Part shown: positions 47,370-57,514 of the stretch, piece by piece
How positions within the stretch are numbered: position 1 is the first letter of the stretch
Layout: each line of letters opens with the position of its first letter
Source: Salvelinus alpinus
Taxonomy: Eukaryota > Chordata > Actinopteri > Salmoniformes > Salmonidae
Length of the DNA stretch: 64,000 bases
NCBI RefSeq assembly: GCF_045679555.1
Contig: NC_092096.1
Location: 19,025,227 to 19,089,226, forward strand
Direction of reading: 5' to 3'
The notes under the pieces: generated by a model
Told to the model about the DNA's origin: nothing
Database searches by the model: none
Seen by the model: only the letters and a program-made list of their open reading frames with translations
Translations under genes and position numbers: made by a program

Positions 47370-47625
47370 ATTAGGGCCGAGACGATACCAGTATCATGAT
47401 ACTCGTTAGTATCATGAGGGGCAAACAAAACATGAAAAGGATTAAACTTCTTTAGGAAAACAGCCCTAATGTTGGAAACAAACATCATCACATTTATTTC
47501 CCAAGCTATAATACACAATGTTTTACATACAGCAGGTTTTAAAGAACCAAAAAGTTACGTCTGCTATGTGCTTTCATTTTTGCATTGGAACAAATATTGT
47601 GATACTGGTATCGTCCCGGCACGAG
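47370..47625. mobile_element. MITE with GATACCAGTATC ends (unit A)
   Basis: GGCCGAGACGATACCAGTATC faces GATACTGGTATCGTCCCGG. This is a known kind of fish foldback. The unit B copy (about 59,405-59,672) has an extra stretch near 59,522. Confidence 0.75.
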
Positions 47626-48376
47626 ATCAAATGGTTGATATGCAGATGCTGCATGGACCGTTCACTAGTAAAACTAGAAAAAAATTGTCATTCTTGATTG
47701 ACAGTGAGAAACGTGAAGTGAAAGAGACCACAAAAATGTATTTGTTAAGAAACACATGCGCAGAACGTGATCAGCATGTGTACAGAAGCTTCGGGACCTT
47801 TAGTCCGGATGCGCAGCCACACTGTTGTTTAAACGCTACGAGTAATGAACCGTTTTTCGGCTACGGAACTATAAATGAACTGGAGACAGTGTCCAAGAAT
47901 GACGACCGTTGTTTCTAACGTAGTCCACTCAGGTTCGCATTCGCCATTTCGTGGTTTCTGCCATCTTCCTAGATCCGGTTTAACTGGGACGACTACACCT
48001 CCGTACTAGCACAGTGCACACTGGATAGACTGCCGTACCGTGCACATGTGCACGGGGAACTCTGCCTGAGCACGTGGACAGTTAAAGGTCATGAACAGTC
48101 AAAATCATGTTTTTCATGAAACTGGATGATATTTGAAGGAAACCAGATCAAAGTATGAAAAATGACTGTTGCTTCTACATTGATAAAGTTTGATCATAAA
48201 GTTACTGGTTCCCTCCCCCATGTCAAACACTTGGATATATTAATAAGGGGACAAGGCTACATCACTTAATTTTAATGTGTGCTAACATAATATTCTCTTC
48301 TCTTTAAATAAGTACTGCATTGTCACAAACATCGGAGAACTCGTGTTTGCAGAGGGGCGTGGGTTATATAGCCGGC

Positions 48377-48502
48377 CATGGCTCACATCAACACGATCAT
48401 CTCAGAAACCCTAGACCCATTTCAATTTGCATACCGCCCCAACAGATCCACAGATGATGCAATCTCTATTGCTCTCCACACCGCCCTTTCCCACCTGGAC
48501 AA
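48377..48502 (+). mobile_element. LINE RT fragment, sense (unit A)
   Basis: Reads [19 protein letters not shown] then [20 protein letters not shown] in part, the RT region of the same LINE family as 18,620-23,255. It is cut off by the antisense LINE tail that follows. Confidence 0.85.
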
Positions 48503-48893
48503 AATCAAATCAAACTGTATTTGCCACATGCGCCGAATACAAGTGTAGACTTTACCGTGAAATGCTTACTTACAAGCCCTTAACCAACAGTGCAGTTCAA
48601 GAAGAACAAAATATTTACAGAGTAGGCTAAAATAAAAAGTTACACAATAAGAATAACAAGGCTATATACAGGGGGCACCGGTACGAGTCAGTGTGCGGGG
48701 GTACAGGCTAGTTGAGGTAATCTGTACATGTAAGTGGGGGCGAAGTGACTATGCACAGGTAACAAACGATTTTTATGAATTGTTCAACAGTCTAATGGCT
48801 TGGGGGTAGAAGCTGTTAAGAAGCCTTTTGGACCAAGACTTGGCGCTCCAGGACCGCCTGCCGTGCGGTAGCAGAGAGAACAGTCTATTTAAA
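48503..48893 (-). mobile_element. LINE 3' UTR fragment, antisense (unit A)
   Basis: It starts at an AAATCAAATCAAAC tail and continues CACATGCGCCGAATACAAG to GCGGTAGCAGAGAGAAC. It matches the 3' UTR of the LINE in prl2 intron 2 but has a single copy of the 18-bp unit (AAGGCTATATACAG). It is severely 5'-truncated. Confidence 0.85.
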
Positions 48894-49062
48894 GGTATAT
48901 GTGACCAACAGATGCATATCTGCATTACCAGTCATGTAAAACCAAAGATTAGGGAAAATGGATTTATATCAAATGTGCTAATTCCTTATATGAACTGTAA
49001 CTCAGTAAAATCTTAGAAATTGTTGCATGTTGCGTTTATATTTTTGTTTAGTGTATTTATCA
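48894..49062. mobile_element. Tc1-type MITE end next to exon 1 of zinc-finger gene A
   Basis: GACCAACAGATGCATATCTG, AACTGTAACTCAGTAAAATC and TGCGTTTATATTTTTGTTTA ending in TGTA: one end of a very abundant fish element (ends in AACAAAAATATAAACGCAAC). It lies about 20 bases into the intron, just after the donor. Confidence 0.65.
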
Positions 49063-49080
49063 GAAGATCTACATACGAAC

Positions 49081-49246
49081 CTATTCTACATAGTTTTATC
49101 TCCGGTGTGATCCGCAGCAGTCTCCGTAGCCGATCATTCTCCTCGTGGTACTCCGCTACCGTTTCTTCAACTACCCCAAAAATCTCCACAGCTGCCGCAG
49201 TTAAACGCTCATTTAAAAACACACGAAACGACTGTAGTTTAGACAT
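49081..49246 (-). CDS. Zinc-finger gene A, exon 1
   Basis: [20 protein letters not shown] and on to TPEIKLCRI, 55 codons plus one base, donor ATAG|GTTCGT. It differs from gene 1 at a few residues ([14 protein letters not shown]). The intron (45,621-49,080) is about 3.5 kb and full of MITEs and LINE pieces. Confidence 0.8.
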
Positions 49247-49582
49247 GTTTCGGTCGATAAATTGGGTATTCCGTTAGTATTGCTTCGTCCACGAGGGAAA
49301 ATGTTTGTCACAAAGCTTCTTCTTCGGTGGGGTTTATCCGCGGTTGTCATCCAACGTTATGGTGCATTACCGCCACCTACTGTACTGGAGTGTGGGCCAG
49401 AAACAGGGACCAACTAAATCCTACCTGCCAGCCCCGTTGCTGTTAAAAAAAATAACAAAATATTTGAGACAATATCTAATGACGTTCTACTCAATATACT
49501 CTTTAAACGAATTTCCTGTATCCCCTGCTCCCTCATACTAGATCTCATCCTCTCTCTTTCCCTCCAATAATGTCCACACTAG

Positions 49583-49742
49583 GCTACCTGGGGCGGCAGG
49601 TGGTTAGAATGTTGGGCCAGAAACCGAAAGGGTGCTAGATCGAATCCCCGAGCTGACAAGGTACAAGGTAAAAATATGTGGCTGTCATTGTACATAAGAA
49701 TTTGTTCTTAACTGACTTGCCTAGTTAAATAAAATAAAATAC
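49583..49742 (+). mobile_element. HpaI-type salmonid SINE (unit A)
   Basis: GGGGCGGCAGGTGGTTAG, TTGGGCCAGAAACCG, then B-box GATCGAATCCCCGAGC, and the tail TTGTTCTTAACTGACTTGCC plus TAGTTAAATAAA. It is a tRNA-derived head with the LINE-like tail typical of salmonid SINEs. A unit B copy with a 7-bp deletion lies at 61,613-61,765. Confidence 0.85.
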
Positions 49743-50755
49743 ATGCTCCACTATCTCCTGGCAATACTCACATTTTCCTGTTGGATGCCTATCACGTGTA
49801 AGGTCTTATTCAACTGGCTGTGTCCCACCCTTAATCTTGTAAATATTGCCTCCTCTCTTCTGTCCCTTCCTGTTGTTCTCCCCTCCCCAACTTTCCTCTG
49901 TACTTGAAATAAAATGTCTGCCATTAGTATCTCTATTCCACTGCTCCTGCCATTTCTCCACCATCACTGTCCATATCAGGCTTTTTGCCTCTGCCTTGCT
50001 CATTGAAACTACCAATCAACATCCTCAATACTTCCTACTTGCTTAGCCAGTACATCAACTGCCTCGTTCCCCTCCACTCCCACATGAGCTGGGACCTATG
50101 TAAATATGATCTGTATACCCATTTGTTTACTCCTGCCATGGGTTTGTATCACCTCATAAAGCAGGGCTTGCCTGATACGTGATATAAAGGACTGGATACT
50201 CCTTAGCACTGCACATGAATCAGAGCAAATAACAAATCTTTCTGGCTTAACTTCCTCCACCCACTGCAAGGTCAACAGTATGGCCATCGTCTCTGCCGTA
50301 TATACAGCCAGATGATCTGTAATACGTTTCCTGAATCTCACCTCACATTCCTGCACTACAAGTACTGACCCAGTACGTCCTGTCCTTGGATCTTTTGAAC
50401 CATCTGTGTATATGGCCACAACATCCTGATATACACAGTATCCAGACATCTCTTAACTATTGCCCTTTTCACCTCTGCCATGGTAAGTGGTGCATTCAAT
50501 GCATCATAGCTGCCCCCACTAAAGCTGTTCTCACCCAGTTATTCATACTATCCACTTCCCCTCTCAAATCCACCCGAGCCATCACCCACTCACAACTCCT
50601 GATACTGATCCCACTTTGCCCTTTCAAACACCCCCCCTGCCTACTCCATCCACTGACACCTCCTCCCTCTGGCCTACTGTGCACACTATGGGGTAATGAT
50701 CACTCCCTACTGTCGACTCCTCCCATACCTCCCACTCACAGATTCCTGCCATCGC
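49743..50755 (-). mobile_element. RNase H-bearing LINE fragment, RT missing (unit A)
   Basis: On the - strand, in order: the end of an endonuclease domain (SDHYPIVCTVGQREE, about 50,690), then directly an RNase H domain at 50,096-50,449 (IYTDGSKDPRTGRTGSVLV, the Glu in YTAETMAILLTL, and ICSDSCAVLRSI), and a C-terminal tail (MSKAEAKSLIWTVMVEKWQE) ending in a CEYCQE zinc-knuckle-like motif. The RT that should lie between is deleted, and a TAG interrupts the RNase H end. It is probably an I-like clade non-LTR element. It is the same in unit B at 61,766-62,778. Confidence 0.8.
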
Positions 50756-50756
50756 A

Positions 50757-51655
50757 AACCATGATGCCCCCTCCACCATACTTTACAGTTGGGATGAGGT
50801 TTTCATGTTGTGTGCTGTGCCTTTTTTTCTCCAGTGTTGTGTTCCTTAAACAACTCAACTTTTGTTTTATCTGTCCACAGAATATTTTGCCAGTAGCGCT
50901 GTGGAACATCCAGGTGCACTTTTGCAAACTTCAGACGTGCAGCAATGTTTTTTTGGACAGCAGTGGCTTCTTCCATGGTGTCCTCCCATGAACACTATTC
51001 TTATTTAGTGTTTAACCTATCGTAGACTTGTCAACAGAGATGTTAGCATGTTCCAGAAATTTCTGCAAGTCTTTAGCTGACACTCTAGGATTCTTCTTAA
51101 CCTCTTTGAGCATTCTGCACTGTGCTCTTGCAGTCATCGTTGCAGGACGGCCACTCCTAGGGAGAGTAGCAACAGTGCTGAACTTCCTCCATTTATAGAC
51201 AATTTGTCTTACCGTGGACTGACGGACATCAAGGCTTTTAGAGAAACTTTTGTAACCCTTTCCAGTTTACGCAAGTCAACAATTCTTAATCTTAGGTCTT
51301 CTGAGATCTCTTTTGTCCGAGGCATGGTTCACATCAGGCAATGCTTCTTGTGAATAGCAAACTCAAATTTTGTGAGTGTTTTGTATAGGGCAGGCCAGCT
51401 CTAACCAACATCTCCAATCTCGTTTCATTGATTGGACTCCAGGTTAGCCCCTGACTCCAATTAGCTTTTGGAGAAGTCATTAGCCTAGGGATTCACATAC
51501 TTTTTCCAACCTACACTGTGAATGTTTAAACGATGTATTCAATATAGACAAGAAAAATACAATAATTTGTGTGTTATTAGTTTAAGCACACTGTGTATGT
51601 CTATTGTTGTGACTTAGATGAAGATCAGATCAAATTTATTACCAAAATTGCAAAG
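50757..51655 (-). mobile_element. Truncated Tc1-like element at the A/B junction
   Basis: Corresponds to 37,430-38,310; the left third is missing. It contains the same transposase relic (MQKCTWMFHSATGKIFCGQ, with IPTVKYGGGGIMV). The copy at the B/C junction (62,780-63,678) appears the same by eye. Confidence 0.88.
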
Positions 51656-51825
51656 TGGCTAGTATTACAGAGAAACAACACATTTTGTTTTATTTATTGA
51701 TCAAGAAGGAATCAATAGGCTACATAGCTCGATCAAATTATTTTACAAACAATCCTCCTGAGTCCTGCCCATCCATTTTAGCTGAACAGCTGAACACTCT
51801 CTGGGGGACCTCTGTCTTGTAGGTT

Positions 51826-53165
51826 CCCAGGACGTCACAGAGAACCATTTCAGGACCCTTTCAGCATGTTCTCAGGACGTCACAGAGAACCATTTCAGGA
51901 CCCTTTCAGCATGTTCTCAGGACGTCACAGAGAACCATTTCAGGACCCTTTCAGCATGTTCTCAGGACGTCACAGAGAACCATTTCAGGACCCTTTCGGC
52001 ATGTTCTCAAGACGTCACAGAGAACCATTTCAGGACCCTTTCAGCATGTTCTCAGGACGTCACAGAGAACCATTTCAGGACCCTTTCAGCATGTTCTCAA
52101 GACGTCACAGAGAACCATTTCAGGACCCTTTCAGCATGTTCTCAGGACGTCACAGAGAACCATTTCAGGACCCTTTCAGCATGTTCTCAGGACGTCACAG
52201 AGAACCATTTCAGGACCCTTTCGGCATGTTCTCAAGACGTCACAGAGAACCATTTCAGGACCCTTTCGGCATGTTCTCAAGACGTCACAGAGAACCATTT
52301 CAGGACCCTTTCAGCATGTTCTCAGGACGTCACAGAGAACCATTTCAGGACCCTTTCAGCATGTTCTCAGGACGTCACAGAGAACCATTTCAGGACCCTT
52401 TCAGCATGTTCTCAGGACGTCACAGAGAACCATTTCAGGATGTTCTCAAGACGTCATAGAGAACCATTTCAGGACCCTTTCAGCATGTTCTCAGGACGTC
52501 ACAGAGAACCATTTCAGGACCCTTTCAGCATGTTCTCAAGACGTCACAGAGAACCATTTCAGGACCCTTTCAGCATGTTCTCAAGACGTCACAGAGAACC
52601 ATTTCAGGACCCTTTCAGCATGTTCTCAGGACGTCACAGAGAACCATTTCAGGACCCTTTCGGCATGTTCTCAGGACGTCACAGAGAACCATTTCGGCAT
52701 GTTCTCAAGACGTCACAGAGAACCATTTCAGGACCCTTTCAGCATGTTCTCAAGACGTCACAGAGAACCATTTCAGGACCCTTTCAGCATGTTCTCAGGA
52801 CGTCACAGAGAACCATTTCAGGACCCTTTCAGCATGTTCTCAGGACATCACAGAGAACTATTTCAGGACACTTTCAGCATGTTCTCAGGACGTCACAGAG
52901 AACCATTTCAGGACACTTTCAGCATGTTCTCAGGACGTCACAGAGAACCATTTCAGGACCCTTTCAGCATGTTCTCAGGACGTCACAGAGAACCATTTCA
53001 GGACACTTTCAGCATGTTCTCAGGACGTCACAGAGAACCATTTCAGGACACTTTCAGCATGTTCTCAGGACGTCACAGAGAACCATTTCAGGACCCTTTC
53101 AGCATGTTCTCAGGACGTCACAGAGAACCATTTCAGGACCCTTTCAGCATGTTCTCAGGACGTTC
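51826..53165. repeat. 48-bp minisatellite, about 28 copies (unit B)
   Basis: The unit carries GGACGTCACAGAGAACC and CCTTTCAGCATGTTCTC. Sixteen codons per unit gives open frames (MFSGRHREPFQDPF and HVLRTSQRTISGPFQ). These are not genes: unit A, with two copies, has no such frame. Variants with AAGACGTC and TTTCGGC recur in order, so block duplications occurred. Confidence 0.96.
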
Positions 53166-54235
53166 ATTTTTTAATAGTTCTTAGGACGTCCGTTATGGTC
53201 CCAAGGGAATGTTCTCTAAGTTCCTAGGACACCTCTGAGGACCATGTCAAGACCTTTTTAGGACATTCATTTTAATAGTCCTCAATGTGTGATGGTACCA
53301 TGGGAACATTATCAGGGGGAACATTTTCTAGTTCCCGGTTTGTCCTGGAAGACTTTATTAGGACGTTGCATCATGGCCCCCTGGAGGTTTCGTCAAGTTC
53401 CCAGGACATCTTTAGGATGTTCTTGCAACAATGTGTCATGGTCCCCCGACGCTCGCCTGGATGTTCTTGGAGGTATTGGTCCCAGATTGGGGCTGTGGCG
53501 GTACCGAAATTTCGTCAGCCAGTGATTGTCAAGCAAATAACTGTTGGTCTCACGGTAATTGACCGTTAATTAACGTAAACACATTTAGCATCTCTTGGCT
53601 TCCACACATGATGCAGACCTTTGGAACATCTACATTTAAAAAAGTCTAATAAATCCATGTAACTTAGCCTACACCATCACAATAAATGCATTATTTTAGA
53701 GAGGTCTAAAGAAGCATATGAAGAAAATGAATATTTCAGAAGAACAGAATAGCATACTTTGTGGGCTACATTAGCTCATTCAGCAGACAAGATTTGCTTA
53801 GAATTCTGTGGCATTATTTAATAGTGTGAAGAATACAATTGAACAAAGCAGAGTAAAATATAAATATTTTCTTCAAACGATTTGAGGGAGTGCGCACATG
53901 CGGCAATTCCGTTTTGAGCGGTTAACAAAGAAATACCTAATCCTATGCGCTTAATTTAGAGTTAATGTAACTTTAGCTGTTCTACAAACGTTGGGCTATA
54001 TGTTTGGATTGTTAATACATTGTAAGGCTGCATGATTTGACTCTAATGATGATTTGAAAGACATGAGCTCTGCTTTGTTTCTTGTGCAGGCTGTACACTC
54101 TTCATTAGTCTCTCATTCACAATTTGACAAGCACTTGATAATGCCTCGAAATTCACAGCGGCATCCCCCTTTGTGGCCGTAATGCACCCTAAAACCATGC
54201 CTTTTGCGGCCAGCGTGACCTTGGACTAGAGTTCT

Positions 54236-55022
54236 GCGCAGTGCCCTTCTCCCTGAGTGCAGTGCCCTTCTCCCTGAGTGCAGTGCCCTTCTCCCTGAGC
54301 GCTGCGCAGTGCCCTTCTCCCTGAGCGCTGCGCAGTGCCCTTCTCCCTGAGCGCTGCGCAGTGCCCTTCTCCCTGAGCGCTGCGCAGTGCCCTTCTCCCT
54401 GAGCGCTGCGCATTTCCCTTCTCCCTGAGCGCTGCGCAGTGCCCTTCTCCCTGAGCGCAGTGCCCTTCTCCCTGAGCGCAGTGCCCTTCTCCCTGAGCGC
54501 AGTGCCCTTCTCCCTGAGCGCTGCACAGTGCCCTTCTCCCTGAGCGCTGCACAGTGCCCTTCTCCCTGAGCGCAGTGCCCTTCTCCCTGAGCGCTGCACA
54601 GTGCCCTTCTCCCTGAGCGCTGCACAGTGCCCTTCTCCCTGAGCAGTGCCCTTCTCCCTGAGCGCAGTGCCCTTCTCCCTGAGCAGTGCCCTTCTCCCTG
54701 AGCGCAGTGCCCTTCTCCCTGAGCAGTGCCCTTCTCCCTGAGCGCAGTGCCCTTCTCCCTGAGCGCAGTGCCCTTCTCCCTGAGCGATGCGCAGTGCCCT
54801 TCTCCCTGAGCGCTGCGCAGTGCCCTTCTCCCTGAGCGCTGCGCAGTGCCCTTCTCCCTGAGCGCTGCGCAGTGCCCTTCTCCCTGAGCGCTGCGCAGTG
54901 CCCTTCTCCCTGAGCGCTGCCCTTCTCCCTGAGCGCTGCCCTTCTCCCTGAGCGCTGCCCTTCTCCCTGAGCGCTGCACTTCTCCCTGAGCGCTGCGCAG
55001 TGCCCTTCTCTCTGAGAGCTGC
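54236..55022. repeat. 20/26-bp minisatellite (unit B)
   Basis: Same CCTTCTCCCTGAGCGCAGTG unit as in unit A, but many copies carry an extra CTGCG (CTGAGCGCTGCGCAGTG), giving a mixed period. The array is about twice as long as in unit A. Confidence 0.95.
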
Positions 55023-55387
55023 ACGCTCCTAAGCACCTCTCACTCACATGACTCTCCATCACGTGATCGGGTCTCTCACACAAGCTACAAGTGATAAGAC
55101 ACATCGGGGAGGAAACTGCACGTGTCCTTATCCAATTCCGAGTTGCATATTGAAGATATTGGAGGAACTATCCACATTCAGTTATCAGCCAACAAGATGT
55201 GTAGGCCTAAACAGCAAAAGCACTAGCCTATGTCAATCTACTATCCCCCATAGTACAAAGGTTGACCTATTTTGTGCGAGAAATAAGGACGCTTTTCCCT
55301 TGGTTTATTTTCATGCCAGTCAGGTAGGCTATACTCCTATTGTAAAGATAAACAATGTGCTTAATATTAGGAAAGTTGAGAAATAAA

Positions 55388-55394
55388 TATAGTA
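55388..55394. other. Empty site of the unit A Tc1 insertion
   Basis: AATATAG here matches the flanks of the Tc1 at 40,442-42,042 (AATA before, TATAG after), with a single TA. This shows that the insertion in unit A came after the duplication, or that it was lost precisely here. Confidence 0.8.
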
Positions 55395-56183
55395 GGTCTA
55401 GCCAATAGAAAGCTGATGGGATCCTCCTCCTTTTAATAGAGGCCATCCCTCTGTTTTCTCCCAAAAATGCATTGCGTATAGAAATGTGGCGCAACATGAG
55501 CTCATGAACTGCTTGGTTAGACTTTCAAAACATTTGCATTGATGTCAGAGTGATTAGAGGGACAATAGAATGCTGAGTAGCAGGCTACTAATGACCATCA
55601 GCAGCATCAGAGCTTGGAGAATTATTATTATCTTGACTAAACGGTCACGTGGAATTTGACTGTCTTCATGACTCGTGACCTCCGTTGTGGCGGTAATACG
55701 GTCACCACAACAGTCCTAGTCCCAGGTGTCCCAAACCATTATAAGTCAACTAATGAAATGGTATGGGGGTTTTAAGGTTAGTGATACACTGTTTAGCTAA
55801 AATGCCGTAAAAAAAGGTAAGCAATGACAATATGATTACATTTGACATAATCCCTTAGTAGACTTTTCAATATGACCCAACCTGGGATTTGAACTGACAA
55901 CCTCTGGATTTGGGTTATGCAGAACTTTCTGCTGGGCTACAAAATCTGTAGAATTTCAGAAGTCCCCTACACATTCATACCTATAATACATCTCTGCACT
56001 TAACAAAATAGTGCCATCTGCACTGCTAATTTAGTCATCAATTAATCTGACTATTCTGACTTAATTTACTTATTCCAGCTATTGTGTCTATGAGAGTGTA
56101 CTCACATCCTGCCTTTTTATTTTCATCTTCTGACTAAAGACATTTGTCTTAATTTTTCTTCCTTTGTGGATGTTTTTCACGTG

Positions 56184-57514
56184 TCAGTAAGTTAGACTTT
56201 GAGTGAAGCTTTTCCCAAAGTCAACACAGCTAAGTGGTTTCTCTCCTGGTTTCTCTCCTGTGTGAGTCCGTTGATGGTTCCTTAGGTTCCACTTCTGATT
56301 GAAGCTTTTCCCACAGTCATCACAGCTAAATGGTTTCTCTCCTGTGTGAGTAAGTGTATGCTTCTTTAGGGACCCCTTCTGATTGAAGCTTTTCCCACAG
56401 TCATCACAGCTAAATGGTTTCTCTCCTGTGTGAGTCAGTTTATGGTAACTTAGGTTCCCCTTCCAATAGAAGCTTTTCCCACAGTCATCACAGCTAAATG
56501 GTTTCTCTCCTGTGTGAGTCAGTTTATGTTTTCTTAGGTCCCCCTTCTGATAGAAGCTTTTCCCACAGTCATCACAGCTAAATGGTTTCTCTCCTGTGTG
56601 AGTCAGTTTATGGTAACTTAGGTTCCCCTTCTGATAGAAGCTTTTCCCACAGTCATCACAGCTAAATGGTTTCTCTCCTGTGTGAGTCAGTTTATGGTTT
56701 CTTAGGTTCCCCTTCTGATTGAAGCTTTTCCCACAGTCACCACAGCTAAATGGCTTCTCTCCTGTGTGAATCTTCATGTGCTTGGACAGGTCTCCTTTGA
56801 GTTTGAAGGTCTTGCTACAAACAGGGCAGGTGTAGGGTTTCCCACTGTGACAGAGTCGGACATGGGCCTTCAGTTTACAGGTGGAGTTGTAGCGTTTTCT
56901 GCAGAAGCGGCATTCACTGAGTCTCTTCTTGGAGAGAGTCACATGCCTCTGCAGGTCAACTTTCAGAGCAAACATTTCGCCACAGTCACGGCAGTGGTGA
57001 GTTTTTCTAGACGTGGTGCTGGGTTTGAAACAGTGCTCCACCACTGATGGGTTTGGATTCAATGATGAGCTGGGATCCAATGGTGGGCTGCTGTCAAGTC
57101 CTACTGGGTTTCTGCTTACGCCTGAGCATTGGCTGACATTGTTCTGATTATCTGGAGGGTCACAGTGAATGCTGAGGCCCTTAAGGTGGGTCACAGTAAC
57201 AAAAGGTATGAGATCCACTTGTTTAGGGTCACTCTCTCTGTTCTCCACAGTCTGGGTTTGGGGAGAAGTGAAGGGCTGAAGTGGGTCCTCCTGATCACAT
57301 TCACTTTTCACACAGGAAGGAGTGAATTTGATATCAGCCTCCAGCCCTTGAAGCTGCTCTTCCTCCTGACTGGTCCTGAGTTCCTCCTGTTCCTCTTTAA
57401 TCTGTGGAAGCTCTGGGTTCTCCTGCCCCAGACTGGGGCTCCACTCCTGCTCACAGTGCTGCTGCTCAGGGAGAACCTCCTCTTCAGAGACAGTGAGAGA
57501 GAGCTGCAGGGAAT
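56184..57514 (-). CDS. Zinc-finger gene B, exon 2
   Basis: Uninterrupted from the acceptor to the stop. Helix contact positions vary little between fingers ([48 protein letters not shown]). Confidence 0.9.

Noticed and set aside
47469-47918. 149-codon + strand frame
   Set aside because: It begins inside a MITE in the zinc-finger gene A intron, and the unit B counterpart is cut to 82 codons with a different end. This is no sign of a protein under selection.
50386-50991. 201-codon + strand frame, also at 62,409-63,014
   Set aside because: It is the reverse side of the RNase H LINE fragment and the Tc1 relic joined by the duplication junction. The two copies are identical because the duplication is recent.
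51866-53184. Open frames with MFSGRHREPFQDPF units
   Set aside because: The sister unit A has only two copies and no frame. The growth is a minisatellite event.
54113-55104. Frames of 292-307 codons with LREKGTAQGEGHC units
   Set aside because: Product of the 20/26-bp array; the period changes shift the frame, and both strands and several frames are open.
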